The notes beneath the pieces were generated by a model. It was not told the DNA's origin, ran no database searches, and saw only the letters and a list, made by a program, of their open reading frames with translations. From positions 596,706-660,705 of the forward strand of contig SCFE01000041.1 in NCBI GenBank assembly GCA_004352715.1: 64,000 nucleotides of DNA. The letters run 5' to 3'. The translations under genes and the position numbers were made by a program. The DNA comes from Hofstenia miamia. Taxonomy: Eukaryota; Xenacoelomorpha; Acoela. The number at the start of each line of letters is the position of its first letter. Position 1 is the first letter of the stretch. Shown here piece after piece: positions 20,331-32,729 of this stretch.

Positions 20331-21482
20331 AAAGATATATAAGTACGCACATTCAAAAACTATTAGTTACTAAAATAATTTTGGTAGGAAATTATGTACA
20401 CAATGCAAAATGTTGAACAAATGTAATAAACAACACATATTCATATACATCAAATTAGTTATACCCAGTATTCTGACAGTCTACCCATTACATAGCATGT
20501 ATATTATATTATGTGTCAATTACCCCATGTTTGCAGTTAATGTAATATAAAAATATTGCTATTTCTAGGGTTAACAACTTTGTAAAACTATCAGAGCAAT
20601 GGGCCGTAGCTTTGAACATTAGTGGTATACATTAAAAAAAATTATCTATGGCTAATATAAAATTCTTATTATTTTGAGATTGTAATCAAGAAACATTGTT
20701 ATACAATGTTGTTTTCTATGAAATTATTTCATTATACAGCATTTTTCATTTATCGAACTTTCTTTGAATTTCAAACCCCAGACTTGGGAAGGAAAGACAT
20801 ATTGTATCAAGCCAAGTTTTAACACAATGCCAGAAAATATAGGAGCTAAAAGTATTCTGCATGCATTCAATAGTAATAAGAGTAATGCTTTAACGACTTT
20901 TTTCTTGTTCAGATAACATTTGAGCAATTGTTATACTTTGATTTTAATGGCGCATTGGGATGGGTAATCCCTACTTCAAACATGGATTTTTGCAATGGTG
21001 GCCAAAACGAACTTAAGGATATGTCAGAATAATATTTTCAAAAAATTACCAAGCTGGAGTATACTTGAAACTGCAATAAACTTAGTTAAACAAAATGACG
21101 AAAATTCCTCAAAATGACTTTTCTTAGCAACAGAATGAAAAGTTAAACTCTGTCAAAAAACATTATGAAAAAGAGGACTTTCTGATTGCTTTAAATTGGA
21201 TGCGCATGTCAAGAAAGTTTTATACTGAGTTGAGCAATTTCTATGGTTTTACAAGGTATCAGATCACTTCAAATATCAACAAATGCTTGTTCAAAGATTC
21301 CGGACAAACAATTGCTTACGAATTTGTTTTGAAGCTCTCCGCTTTGTTCATCTGGTTTTATCATAATTGATAAAGTTTATGTAAAACAGGGTTTGTTTTA
21401 TTATGGAGAGTGGTATATGGTAAATCAGTCCTTGGCAAGAACTCTCCTATGTTTCATGCAAGTTATTCCCTACATTCGCTAA
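20331..21482. other. AT-rich intergenic DNA, no gene seen
   Basis: Only short frames. Nothing supports a gene or structured repeat before the MITE at 21483. Confidence 0.5.
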
Positions 21483-21661
21483 AGGTGCGTTCAGACGAGA
21501 ACCTTTTGATATGTATCATTTGATATACGTCAAAAAGATGCACTTTATTCAAATTAGCATACATAAAAAATTGCTCGTTTTAACGCACATCGTTCAAACT
21601 GATGCACATACAGCTTGCATCTTTTTGACGTAATTCAAAAGATGCTCGTCTGAACGCACAT
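21483..21661. mobile_element. 179-bp MITE with AGGTGCGTTCAGACGAG termini
   Basis: The left AGGTGCGTTCAGACGAG and the right end (reverse complement ATGTGCGTTCAGACGAG) are inverted repeats. Subterminal CAAAAAGATGCA is also inverted. Flanking trinucleotides are TAA and TAT, close to the TWA target of PIF/Harbinger elements. The AGGTG start resembles the element at 45477-46036. Confidence 0.7.
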
Positions 21662-23302
21662 TATTTATTTGAACGATCAATAATTAACGACTTTGTTTTA
21701 GTGACAGAATGTCTCAAGTAGCCATGAGTCTTAAAATACGAGGATTTTGAAGCTCAAGAATTTTAACTTCAAAATTAACCCTGACGATATTGAATTCTAA
21801 ATGTTCCAATTTTTTTTAACAAAAATCAGTTATTTCTTTCAATTAAGTAATATAGGTTTTTCTCAAAAGCCATGTCACTGAATTGCCAATATATTTTACC
21901 TGTGTGTAGAACTAATTAAAATTACTTATAAAGCATGTATTAAAATTTAATTACATTGTTCAATTGTATAATTACAAGGAAAATTTTAGGGCCCAGCGGA
22001 ATAAACATTTTGGGAGTCGGTTCGGTTTGGTTCACACAAAATACCGCCGTATCGGTATGACTATGAAATATTAATAGTATATTTTGCATATATATATATA
22101 TAAGGATTTTAAAAAAATTCCTTCAGCCATTTTGATATTCCAGCAAGTGTGTTTGACATGCAAGAAAACCGTATGCACTTCCAAATTCAATGAATGCATA
22201 TTTTTTCGATAATATGTAACCATAGCTCGGATAATACTAAATAGGCGTCAAATCCTAGTTGGAATCCACTTGACTGACTGCATTTCTAGAACTCCAAGAA
22301 AGGTCATTAATTTCATTGGCCAAAATTAACAAAAACATTTCTTCAACCAATCAATAATTTCATTGGTCAAGATTAACAAAAACATTTCTTCAACCAATCA
22401 ATAATGACTGTCTCCAATTGAATTTTTATGAAGACCAAATTGTCTCCATGCGTGTGATAATTGTAATGAGTGGCTCATCGGTATGGTTTATTTCTGGATA
22501 TATTTTATAGTTATAAATTGCATTTTCAATAAGTTTTAGGGTTAAAACACGTTACGAGAATACCATTATGGGACAATTATTGTTAAATATGGTACCACCT
22601 TCCATAAATAATTACCATATTAAAATCCAGTCCATAGCATTATTGTTCTACACCCCTGACTGGTAGCCTTTTTAATGGGGGTGATGTGCTGCCATCTAGG
22701 AACACATTTGAGAAAACGTGCAAGGCAGATTTCTACCCTTGCAGCTTACAAAGAGGTTTAGTAGTAAGGCTAATGTACAAGCTATTACAATAATACACGT
22801 ATGTTGAAGCAAAGCATGCGCCAGCCTTTCTGCAGCGGTTTGGGTCAAATATCTTCTTATTTGCCATAAACTACACAAGCCAACCATAGCTCAATATTTC
22901 GATACAGTGTGCTTAGTGTCGTTTCTGAAATGAAATATATGTGTATGGTATGTGCATCAATTCTATAATTTATCAATGAGTATTATTAAATTTTAATTCG
23001 TTTAAATTTTCATATCTGAAGGCAACTTAACTGAACAATAAACCACTTCCTCCTACACTGTTTCTCTAGAACAATATTATTTCTCATGTATTATTTTAAA
23101 GTTATACAATGAAATAAAGTTGCATCTCACTTACAAAGCGATGCCCCATGTATTGGTATAAACCATTGAAACCATTACCGTAAATTTATCCGCATTAAGA
23201 AAAAAAATTTCATTACGCTCTTAAAACATTGTCTCTTAGTAAGTTACCCACGTTTTTAGTGAAAGGGAGGCAAGACAACACTAATACGCTTAAGCATTAT
23301 TG
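21662..23302. other. Intergenic DNA upstream of gene C
   Basis: Holds the 47-bp tandem duplication at 22311-22404 and an isolated hAT-like terminus-type word (TTAGGGCCCAGCGG) near 21988 without a partner. No gene supported. Confidence 0.45.
22311..22404. repeat. Two-copy 47-bp tandem duplication
   Basis: 22311-22357 and 22358-22404 are nearly identical, each starting TTTCATTGG and ending CAACCAATCAATAA. CCAATCAATAA and its near-complement in each unit give some hairpin potential. Confidence 0.9.
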
Positions 23303-24595
23303 ATGAAATCAATCATATATTTAATTTTATGTGCTTCTAAATTAATGTTCTTAGATACTTTAAAAACGTGTACAGAAGAAGAAATTAAAAGCATTCGAAA
23401 TGGCGCTGACTTGGCAATGAAGTGTTCAATTGATGAATTCACACATGTGCATATTGAAAATGACATAGTTAAGTTCTATGGAAAAGCGAACTCTTCTATT
23501 TCTACTCATAGTTTTCCCGACAAATTTTCTGAAGATAAGCACGTTATCCTGGAAAATTTAGACCGTCTCATAGTAAAAAAGCCTATTCAAAGCAGTAAGT
23601 TAACAATGGTGAATGTGGCTAAAGTTAAACTTTACAGACCATTCTATACCACCAATGCTAAGGTATATAATATTTGCAAAGTATTAATTGTTAACTGCAA
23701 ATTTCAAGGTAATGAGCTGTTTTGGGACGACGATATCTTCTACATAAATTGCGAAAAGGCAATAATTAATGTTACACACTCCAAATTTTCAAAAATTATT
23801 GCGAAAAATCTTTTTGTTACAAATGCTACTAGTGTTAGAAGAAATTGGGCATTCTTCAACTATAATTTATTCAGGAAAATACGACTTGTAACATGCCTAT
23901 TTTTGTCGTATTTTAACATCAGATTTATTGGAAATACATTCACAAAGATCAAAGGTGACAACATGATTTGTTCGGAAGGTTATATCAAGTTTGCCCAAAA
24001 TACTGTCACTCATAACAACTTAATTTTTGCCCTAATATATGGAAATCAAATGACGTATTTTGAATTGGATGGCAATCATTATATTTCAAATGAAGCAGCT
24101 GGGTTCATTTCAGTTTCAAATTCAAGCATCAGCGATACACTATACCTAAAATTTTCTAACAATATTTTTGAAAGCAATACTTTACGTGGAGACCAAGCAT
24201 TTGATTTAGAAGCTGATGAGATTCATTTTGTAAATGACAACTTTAAAGGTAATCAATTGAATCAATATTTTCATTTTGAAAAAGGAAAAATATTAATTGA
24301 AGCGTGCACATTGGAATACAATTATTACATGCCTAACCACTCATGTCCATTGTTACCGAAATCTCAACTAAATAGGACAAAATTTTTTTTTAATGTGCTA
24401 AATTTTCCTGACGAAAGTCTCAGCTACCGGTTAAATTTTATATGTCCTTGGCTGCAGGGCCTCTCAAGTCAAAAGTTTTTACGGAAAGAATACCTCATTG
24501 ATAATGATGAAGATAATTTGAGAAGAAGACTTCATGCTAAGTTAATTCAGGATTGGCCTTTGCACATTGAAAACCATTGTACATGCTACATGTAA
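23303..24595 (+). CDS. Secreted parallel beta-helix protein, copy C (intact)
   Basis: An intact, single-exon 430-residue paralogue of A and B, starting at ATG 23303. Signal peptide MKSIIYLILCASKLMFLDT, then the block CTEEEIKSIRNG, MKCSIDEFTHVHIENDIVKFYG. Beta-helix coils follow with N-x-F cores at about residues 206 (FIGNTF), 228 (FAQNTV), 254 (LDGNHY), 283 (FSNNIF), 308 (FVNDNF) and 336 (LEYNYY). A conserved C-terminal block, CPWLQGLSSQKFLRKEYLID, then a basic and Cys-containing tail, close the protein. It shares the intact C-terminal module with A, which shows what copy B lost. No catalytic signature of known beta-helix enzymes (pectate lyase, glycosidase) is evident; a structural, adhesive or ligand role is equally possible. 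Confidence 0.8.
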   Translation: MKSIIYLILCASKLMFLDTLKTCTEEEIKSIRNGADLAMKCSIDEFTHVHIENDIVKFYGKANSSISTHSFPDKFSEDKHVILENLDRLIVKKPIQSSKLTMVNVAKVKLYRPFYTTNAKVYNICKVLIVNCKFQGNELFWDDDIFYINCEKAIINVTHSKFSKIIAKNLFVTNATSVRRNWAFFNYNLFRKIRLVTCLFLSYFNIRFIGNTFTKIKGDNMICSEGYIKFAQNTVTHNNLIFALIYGNQMTYFELDGNHYISNEAAGFISVSNSSISDTLYLKFSNNIFESNTLRGDQAFDLEADEIHFVNDNFKGNQLNQYFHFEKGKILIEACTLEYNYYMPNHSCPLLPKSQLNRTKFFFNVLNFPDESLSYRLNFICPWLQGLSSQKFLRKEYLIDNDEDNLRRRLHAKLIQDWPLHIENHCTCYM

Positions 24596-26059
24596 AGAAA
24601 AAAAACTAATAAATCATTAATAGACTATTGAAAAACAATTTAGCATGTATTTTTGAACACGTATTTTACTGTGAGCTGCCTTTAGCATTGTTTAGCATAA
24701 GCTATTTAAAAAGAAGATTTGTTTTGTGTAAATAATATCAATGTTTTCCAAATTCATGCATGTATACATTCTATATATTTGTTATTTTGAAAATTTTTTC
24801 TCAACATAACGTATAAATTCATAGATATATGCTCTAGTTACTAAAATATAAATTTCAAAACTATATTGTAATTCCATGAATTCAAAACAAAGTTTCTATA
24901 CTAAACCTATAAATTAATTTTATATAACATAGAACACAACACATACATTACAAGAAATTTAAACCGTGTCATTTGACGTCATCAAAAGTGAAAGTGTGGC
25001 GTAGATTAAACACTATGCTTAACTGAAGGTGAAAAAGGTTTCTTACAAATTTATATATCTTAAAACTAATATAGTACCTAGCTCATCATCAATTGTTTAA
25101 ATATTATTGGTTTACTATGCAAATCAAAAAAAAATTTGTTTGTAGCCATACTTGTTCACGAGTCAAAATTTTGCAAAAACTTTATCCTATATGCCAATTT
25201 ATCAAGGGAAAAATGAAGTAGATGTAATTGAATTAAATTCATGAAAATGCCAAATACCAGATGTTTAATTACATCATCAATTCTAATTGGTTAATGCTAA
25301 TACTATTAAATAATGTAAAGATCTTATCTGTATCATTTGAATTTCTTGAGTCAATTTTGCATTTAATGAATTTAAGAGTTAAGTTGTGCGAACAAGGGAA
25401 ATACCTTAAATTATTGATTATTGAAGAGGATCAAGACAAATTTTTACCGGCAATTTGTATAATAGAAACTCAGCTAAATTCATCTGTAAGTTTTATCAAT
25501 GCTGGAGGCCCAAAAACGCATTTAAGAAAAAAAGACAATATTCATTTCAAGAAGTATGTTTTATTATCACATATTTGATTACGTCATTTTGTTTTGCTGT
25601 TAGAGGGCTACAACAATTTGTGCTATAATTTCTTGTAATGCTGCAACTAGAAAAAAGCTTCAAGAGAAAGACTGATTTCTCTGCAGCTCTTAGTAGTTTA
25701 AGTTTCCAGTAAAATATAATTGGTTTCATGCAAAGCAACCTTTATGATTAATCGACAATAAGTTTGCTTGTTTTTCAAATCAAAGTTCTGAAAAGGGCAT
25801 AGATCTAGTTTGTAACATCATTTGTAAGAAAGCTACCAAAAATTTTTTTTAGTGCATGGAGGAACCGATTGTCACCCAACTTGCTCTCACCTCTAATAAG
25901 CGCACATCTCGCCATATATACACCAAAACTGCATTTCAATCAACAAATGGAAATAAGACTCATCTTTATTTAGGTAAATTACTATTACTTCTCAAGGAAA
26001 TATAATAGATAGGGTCAAAAGTAACATAAACTATGTTATATATAACTATGTAACCTTTC

Positions 26060-26186
26060 AGTCTTCTTCCTACATATATCATGTAATTTTTTTTCCATAA
26101 ATAGATGTGTTCAAATCCCAGGATTCACAAATTTCCTAGTAGAATTGAAGAAAATTGCTTGAGAATGTGGAAAAACAGTCTGTGCC
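26060..26186 (+). repeat. Diverged dispersed repeat, copy 1
   Basis: Similar to 27066-27187: both run from CTTCCTACATAT through CAGGATTCACAAATTTC, then GAAGAAAAT and GAATGTG, to an A-rich end. A weaker third match occurs near 27990-28070. No TIR or coding signal. Confidence 0.6.
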
Positions 26187-26709
26187 TTCTTAGTTTTTGA
26201 GCCATAAACGTTTAAAAAAATTTATAGGATCATGAAAAATTTTCAAAATTCCCAAGGTTGCGTAAGGTTAAGCTTAAGAGCATTTGCAAAGTAAGAATAG
26301 ATCTATTTTGTTTTAAATTAATATGTCGCTTGGCAAATTTTTTTTACAGAAGAACTAATATTAACATATTTTATGACGATGTTGTTTGCACATCTCAACT
26401 CTAAGTTTAAAGAATCATATTCCCTAATGAAACGTACTTTGTTTCTTGAATACTTATATTTTTCTGACTGTGATTTTGAATTACAAAGTCGAATTTACGG
26501 ATACTCTCCATACATGGCTATATTTCTAAGAAAGTAAAGAGGAGGCCTTAAATTTGATAGGGTATTTTTATATTATACTTTGGCAATTTTTTTCTCAATG
26601 AATCAAATCCAACACCCAAACCGTAATATAATTTTAGCCTAGTGGTTGGGCTACTCAACGAATTTAACAAGCTGAGAAGAGTGCAATAGTGTTAAATTTA
26701 TACAATATT

Positions 26710-26713
<4 letters not shown>

Positions 26714-26750
<37 letters not shown>
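26714..26750. repeat. (TA)n microsatellite
   Basis: Uninterrupted TA repeat of about 18 units. Confidence 0.95.
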
Positions 26751-26754
<4 letters not shown>

Positions 26755-27065
26755 ATATATATCTGGCGCAAAACAATTTGGCGATGTTATATTTGGCACT
26801 AAATTAAAAGTAACTATTTAGTACCAATTAAAAACGTAATATACAGAAAAAAATGTTCAGTCAGATTTATTCAAAATTGTTTATGTGTGGATTATTTACA
26901 ATATGTAGATATAAGAAATATAGAATTGCTGAAAAACTAGTTTCTTCTTACCAAGTGTAGTGACTATAAGAGAAAATTTAAAAGTCTTGAAAAAAATATA
27001 TATATTAGAATAGATTCGTTATGAACACTCTTTGGTAATTTACAAATTCGCTATGCATCCCTTTA

Positions 27066-27187
27066 GCTTTCTTCCTACATATGCAATGCAATTTTGCATA
27101 TGCAATGTGTCAAAATCACAGGATTCACAAATTTCTTAGTAGGTTTGAAGAAAATTTCTTGTGAATGTGAAAAAAACAGTTTGTGAT
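27066..27187 (+). repeat. Diverged dispersed repeat, copy 2
   Basis: Same orientation as the copy at 26060-26186, about 1 kb downstream, sharing CTTCCTACATAT and CAGGATTCACAAATTTC blocks. Unclassified. Confidence 0.6.
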
Positions 27188-28822
27188 TGAAAGTAACTAT
27201 AGACAGTTTAGGGTTAATTGCAGTCATATTAGAGTTGGTATTTATATCAAGGACATCCTAAATATTTTTCAGATGTTACTATGGTTTAAACCCTGGGATA
27301 AAATGGAAAACAATATTTAATTATAATAAGTTTCTGTTCTCTTAAAATAAGTAACATATAGGTAAAATAGAATTTCTAGTTTCTATCTGAGAAAGAATTT
27401 GCCATTCATTGCTGAGATTGCCTGTACTAACATGATCTAATTGTAGTACCACATTTATACAACCACCTTAATACATACAAAGTCTACATGAAACCTTTCA
27501 CATTGAATTCTATAACTTAGCTTAGAAATCAATTGTTTTGTGATAAAATTTACACATAAAGTCAGTCTTAACGTAAAGTTGTAGTTCATATAACTTTTTA
27601 AGTTTCTCAAGCGCTTTTTGGAATAACACAGTAAAAAATTAGTCTGGATACAGATCAGAATATTTGAAAAGGCTTTCTTATTCAATTTGTAGCAAAGAAA
27701 TGAATTATAGGTAAGTAATTGAGAAGTATTTTCTCTGCTACACCGCGTCTTAGGACTTCGAGCGCGGCGCTTTTCAATGAGTTGGACAATCTATGTAAGC
27801 AAAAGTATACATTTAAGGTTTGCTGTCACTCTCATTCAGGTTACAACTCACGATTATCAGAACCTCAACTTTGGAGGTAATTTGAATTAATGGAAAACAA
27901 ATCAAAGTTGTCATCAAAAAGCCAATGTTTTCATTTACTTCGGAAGGAACAATTTAGCCCACATTTTCACCATATATGAGAACACATTCACAATGCGTAA
28001 ATTTCCCAAAACGCTTAATAAAGTTGCTCAAGAATGTGAGGAAATACTTTTAAATGGACACACTGCAAGTTAAGGTTAATATTATTCCTTGCAGCAACTG
28101 AATGAAGTAATTGAATGCAAATGAAAATGTAAAGTGATTATTAACATAAGAAAGCATATAATATGAAAATCCAAAGCAACAATCCATGCCAGATTACTTC
28201 AAACAAACTCTCTTTGATATTAGCATTCAACTTTAGATTCGAGAGTCGCAGAAATTTCCATTAAAGACTATGATCTAAAAATTATACAATACAACAAAGT
28301 TAGTTCAAATTTTGAGAATAGAAAATTATACATCCATTGGCCTAATATTGATAACATTGACTGATTCAGAGGGGGATAGCGTGCCCACGAAAGCTACAAG
28401 TACATATATTAAGTTAAAATGACTTTACTGAATTCCCTCTTTTAATTACATTGTAGTTCTCAATAAAATCTTTTGATTTGAAAAAATTATTCGCTTATGG
28501 CATTGTAAAAAAATACCAAGTAGCACATTTGTTCAAAATATATAGTATATGTGTTTAAATAATTTTAGGAATTGCAAGCCCATCCTAACTAAAATTACTG
28601 GATCCACAGTTGGGTGATAGAGAGACCTGATCAAATCTTGTAATTTATTCATCGGCTTGCTTAAAACGAAAACTTCAATTAAATTTAATTGATCTCATTC
28701 ATTCCAAATTTAACTTTAAGTATTTTCTATGAGTTAAAGAAATAATTTATATCATTATTTATTATTTATAAAGTTTAATTGGAAAATTCTTCAATATTGC
28801 AATATCTTTTGCTTAACTGAAA

Positions 28823-29141
28823 ATGGAGGGGGAAGTTAAATTAGTGCGATCTCAGTTAATGTCTGTAAGCTGGGCAGCATTTCCAAGAATCGCGTCATCA
28901 AACAGCGTAATTGGACGATTTTTTTGGGTGTGTATTACTTGCACATATTTTGTTATATTGTCTGCATGCATTTACATCAACATTGATTCATACTTAAAGT
29001 ATAAAATGACAGCAAATGTTATTGATACGCCCGCACATGGAAATTCATTATTACCAGATGTATGTATATGCAACTTGAACAAGGCTAAGATGGGAAACAG
29101 TAAAGTTGACAATGCCCGAGATACTCTAACAATACTTAACT
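28823..29141 (+). pseudogene. DEG/ENaC channel copy 2, 5' part (interrupted by hAT)
   Basis: First 106 codons of a second DEG/ENaC subunit, from ATG at 28823. It covers the short N-terminus, TM1 (FFWVCITCTYFVILSACIY) and the block LLPDVCICNLNKAKMGNSKV. Translation then runs into transposon sequence. The gene resumes at 36009 after the hAT element and its second target-site copy. The two parts sum to 1536 bases (512 codons with stop), and no internal stop or shift exists in either part. The gene was therefore intact when hit. Confidence 0.88.
29134..29141 (+). repeat. Left 8-bp target-site duplication (ACTTAACT)
   Basis: ACTTAACT lies immediately before TAGGGCCCTGCGAG and is repeated exactly at 36001-36008 after the right terminus. 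An 8-bp duplication is the hallmark of hAT insertion. Confidence 0.93.
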
Positions 29142-29206
29142 TAGGGCCCTGCGAGGCCTCGAATTTTCGAGTCTCTCGAGTCGAGTCGAATCGGGTCGAG
29201 TAGAGC

Positions 29207-30206
29207 NNNNNNNNNNNNNNNNNNNNNNNNNNNNNNNNNNNNNNNNNNNNNNNNNNNNNNNNNNNNNNNNNNNNNNNNNNNNNNNNNNNNNNNNNNNNNN
29301 NNNNNNNNNNNNNNNNNNNNNNNNNNNNNNNNNNNNNNNNNNNNNNNNNNNNNNNNNNNNNNNNNNNNNNNNNNNNNNNNNNNNNNNNNNNNNNNNNNNN
29401 NNNNNNNNNNNNNNNNNNNNNNNNNNNNNNNNNNNNNNNNNNNNNNNNNNNNNNNNNNNNNNNNNNNNNNNNNNNNNNNNNNNNNNNNNNNNNNNNNNNN
29501 NNNNNNNNNNNNNNNNNNNNNNNNNNNNNNNNNNNNNNNNNNNNNNNNNNNNNNNNNNNNNNNNNNNNNNNNNNNNNNNNNNNNNNNNNNNNNNNNNNNN
29601 NNNNNNNNNNNNNNNNNNNNNNNNNNNNNNNNNNNNNNNNNNNNNNNNNNNNNNNNNNNNNNNNNNNNNNNNNNNNNNNNNNNNNNNNNNNNNNNNNNNN
29701 NNNNNNNNNNNNNNNNNNNNNNNNNNNNNNNNNNNNNNNNNNNNNNNNNNNNNNNNNNNNNNNNNNNNNNNNNNNNNNNNNNNNNNNNNNNNNNNNNNNN
29801 NNNNNNNNNNNNNNNNNNNNNNNNNNNNNNNNNNNNNNNNNNNNNNNNNNNNNNNNNNNNNNNNNNNNNNNNNNNNNNNNNNNNNNNNNNNNNNNNNNNN
29901 NNNNNNNNNNNNNNNNNNNNNNNNNNNNNNNNNNNNNNNNNNNNNNNNNNNNNNNNNNNNNNNNNNNNNNNNNNNNNNNNNNNNNNNNNNNNNNNNNNNN
30001 NNNNNNNNNNNNNNNNNNNNNNNNNNNNNNNNNNNNNNNNNNNNNNNNNNNNNNNNNNNNNNNNNNNNNNNNNNNNNNNNNNNNNNNNNNNNNNNNNNNN
30101 NNNNNNNNNNNNNNNNNNNNNNNNNNNNNNNNNNNNNNNNNNNNNNNNNNNNNNNNNNNNNNNNNNNNNNNNNNNNNNNNNNNNNNNNNNNNNNNNNNNN
30201 NNNNNN
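29207..30206. other. Assembly gap (1000 N, nominal size)
   Basis: Exactly 1000 N. It begins inside the CGAGT-rich subterminal repeat of the hAT element and ends within the open frame of the LTR element. The 5' LTR, if present, would lie here. Confidence 0.95.
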
Positions 30207-32721
30207 GCCCACAACATCTCGCCCCTATGTGGAGAGACACATTTCCCCACGTGCGCAAGAGGAGCTGGTCACATCAAATTTAAAAACTGTAAAATCGAGA
30301 GTACCTTTTGCGCCCTTACAACCTGTACATACCCCCCATATGAGCGACTCGATAGCCCCTTCAACCTCTTCCCTAGCCACCTCTACCATCCGCTTGCAGA
30401 AAAACGAAGAACGAAGAGTCGGCGACGAGACGCTCCACCCATACTTCATTGTGACAAGGAAAGCAGTCGCTACCATCCGTGATAACATCTCGGATGAGAC
30501 AAAGAACCAACTTCGCCACACCTATAATGGTCCCGAGCTCACAAGCTCCATTGATGTCATACCATTTGTAATAGACCCATCGCGCCGTCCCAAAGTCAAT
30601 ACCATCATTGCATACGACTCCCGAATGATGGAAGCCTTGAGCCGCCTGTACTGGCGCAGCACTGTGCACACATTTTTCGACGACGATTTTAACATCTTTT
30701 GCTTGAGCCAATTTCTAAACAGTGGGAAGACTATCGACAGCTTCGAATGTGTTAACGTCGACTTCGCCAACCTCCTCATCATATACTTCTTGAGAGTCTC
30801 CGAAATCCAATCAGATGATATCATGGAGCAAATCGAAATCGCCTACCGTATTGCCAAGGTTGAAGGCATCAGGCTGATCATGATAGTTCGCGGCGAGTAC
30901 GAGGACTCCCTACCAGAGTCAATAGAGAATTTACACTTCAGGATAGAAAATTTCTTAACCCTATATCGCGACGACTACAACCCCACCTCGTCACACTCTC
31001 CAAACCACTTACCAGTGACCAGGCTCATCTATACAGATCTGTTGTTGTGCCAAAGAGTACCTTCCCACCGCCTAGCTGTGGATCAAAAGCTAATCGTCGA
31101 CGTGCTACTACAAGCACAAACGCTAGAATTAATCGATCCCGACACTCCTTCAATCGCCACAGTCACTGACATGAGGGTCAGTTTCGCCTTTGCGCAGAGC
31201 AACCAACTCCTCAGCGAAATCCACACCATCTGGTCCGACCTGAAAGCCGACTTCAATCCAGAATCCAATTGGGCCAAGCTAGACGTCTCCAGTCCGTCCT
31301 GAACATACCATTCCTCCGTGGAACCCACGCTGCGAGAAATAAGAGTATCTTACAACAATCAGGACAAAAAGAACTTCAAGGAGCGCCTGTTTGCCAAGAA
31401 GAATGTTCCTGACATCTATGCCAGAGGAGCCGTATGGATTTTAGCCATTTATTTGACAAAGGATCCTCACTTACAACTGCCAATATCGCATGAGAAAAGA
31501 ATGGCGCTAACCAAAACAACTACGCATGAAATAGCCGTATGCCCACTAACATGGAAGGTAAAGAACTGGCTGTTATACAAATGCAGTCCTCCTTCATCAC
31601 CAGGCAAAACAAAACGCGCTATGGATAAATTCGAAAAGTATTACGCCCGACTGGTGGGGGCGAGCAGCGTGATTGGGAAGATGTCACCCATGTTAATCAG
31701 TAGCTGACTCGGCATTTGTTCATCAGACTTAAATATTTTCTCAGATACCGTGAAAAAGTATATGTGGGGAGCTACAGCTGAGACGAAATTTGCCATCTTT
31801 TTGTCTGAGAACGCCCCTTTGAGCACCAGGAGGTTCATCGAGAGAATGCCGGGGTCTACGCAGCAATTCCGCGAACAAGTTCTTAAGTTCAACGTGCAAG
31901 GCAAGAATGACCTTCTGTTCAATACGCAGCAGATGAGATACCCTGAGTGTGGATACGATCAGTTTGCTGAGTCTGCCCAGCATGTCAGCAAGGAGGGAAG
32001 GATCATCCCCATCACTATTTTCGACCAGGTAATGAAAACTCCTGAACAGTTTTTTCGAGAAGAAGAGTTGTTGTTGTCATCCGCTGTACAGATGTCCCCT
32101 CACATTCGCGACCTGATTGAACGCGTCAACCTGGAGAAGTTTGGGGGCACTGCCGTCTCCCCTAAACCCACGCCGCAATGGTCTGTGACCGAGGACGAAC
32201 GCATCCTAATGATTGAGCATGATCCCAGTGAGTTCTTAGACGACCTCAGTGTGCAGCAGAGGGTGTTAATTGACAGCCGCGACAAAGACGTCCTCTCACT
32301 AATGAAATGGTGCCTCACGGAGATGTTCACAAAGGAAGAGTTGGTCATTCTGCAATCCCCAGGGCGACACGTTGCTCTGGACGTGGAATGTACCACTTCT
32401 CGTCCACGTATCTCCAACCACCAGATCGAGCACCTACGGCAGAAGGGATTACGCAGTAAGTTCTGGGACACGATTAAGGATGCTTGCATTAATTATCCCG
32501 TCACTATAGGGACGGCCACCTTAGCTGCTCCATCTACTTTCAGCAAGTTAGAGAAGAAAATCAAGGCTACCAACCTCTTGTGCATCCCCCCGCCTACAGT
32601 GGAGATGCCACTGATTCAGCCAAAATGGAAAGTCTGGAAGCCGAAGAAGAAGGTTGCAGGCCACCTAGCTGACAAGATAAACTTCGTCAACAGCAAATCT
32701 GAAGCGACGAAGGCCAGCTGA
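30207..32721 (+). pseudogene. Long unfamiliar reading frame of the LTR element, part 1
   Basis: One frame is open from the gap edge to 32721 apart from TGA at 31300-31302 and 31705-31707; the closing stop at 32719-32721 is also TGA. That is about 835 codons, with no ATG near the left edge, so the N-terminus is in the gap. The region after a Ser/Thr/Pro-rich start (about 30229-30420) has IIAYDSRMMEALSRLYW, later LLIIYFLRVSEI and GIRLIMIV. This is a strand-helix pattern weakly like SGNH/GDSL hydrolases, without clear catalytic residues. Near 32280-32480, FTKEELVILQSPGR with surrounding helices weakly recalls a BEN domain. Neither match is secure. The C-terminus is Lys/Trp-rich (KWKVWKPKKK). All three stops could be CGA to TGA changes. 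Confidence 0.55.
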
Positions 32722-32729
32722 ACTGGTGA

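Larger units (their letters stand above)
24596..28822. other. Long AT-rich region with a diverged repeat pair and (TA)n
   Basis: No gene can be supported. A 105-codon frame at 25261-25578 lacks any recognisable motif. Contains a repeat pair (26060-26186, 27066-27187) and a (TA)n microsatellite at about 26714-26750. Confidence 0.45.

Noticed and set aside
25261-25578. 105-codon frame with an ATG start
   Set aside because: No motif, no paralogue in the window, AT-rich composition like its surroundings; a chance frame is the simpler reading.
29142-30206. Continuous minus-strand reading frames running through the N gaps at 29.2-30.2, 34.7-35.7 and 58.2-59.2 kb
   Set aside because: They are open only because N cannot encode stops; no real sequence supports them.
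30225-32489. Several minus-strand frames of 80-130 codons within the LTR element
   Set aside because: They mirror the plus-strand frame in GC-rich sequence; the LTR polarity and the polypurine tract support the plus strand.
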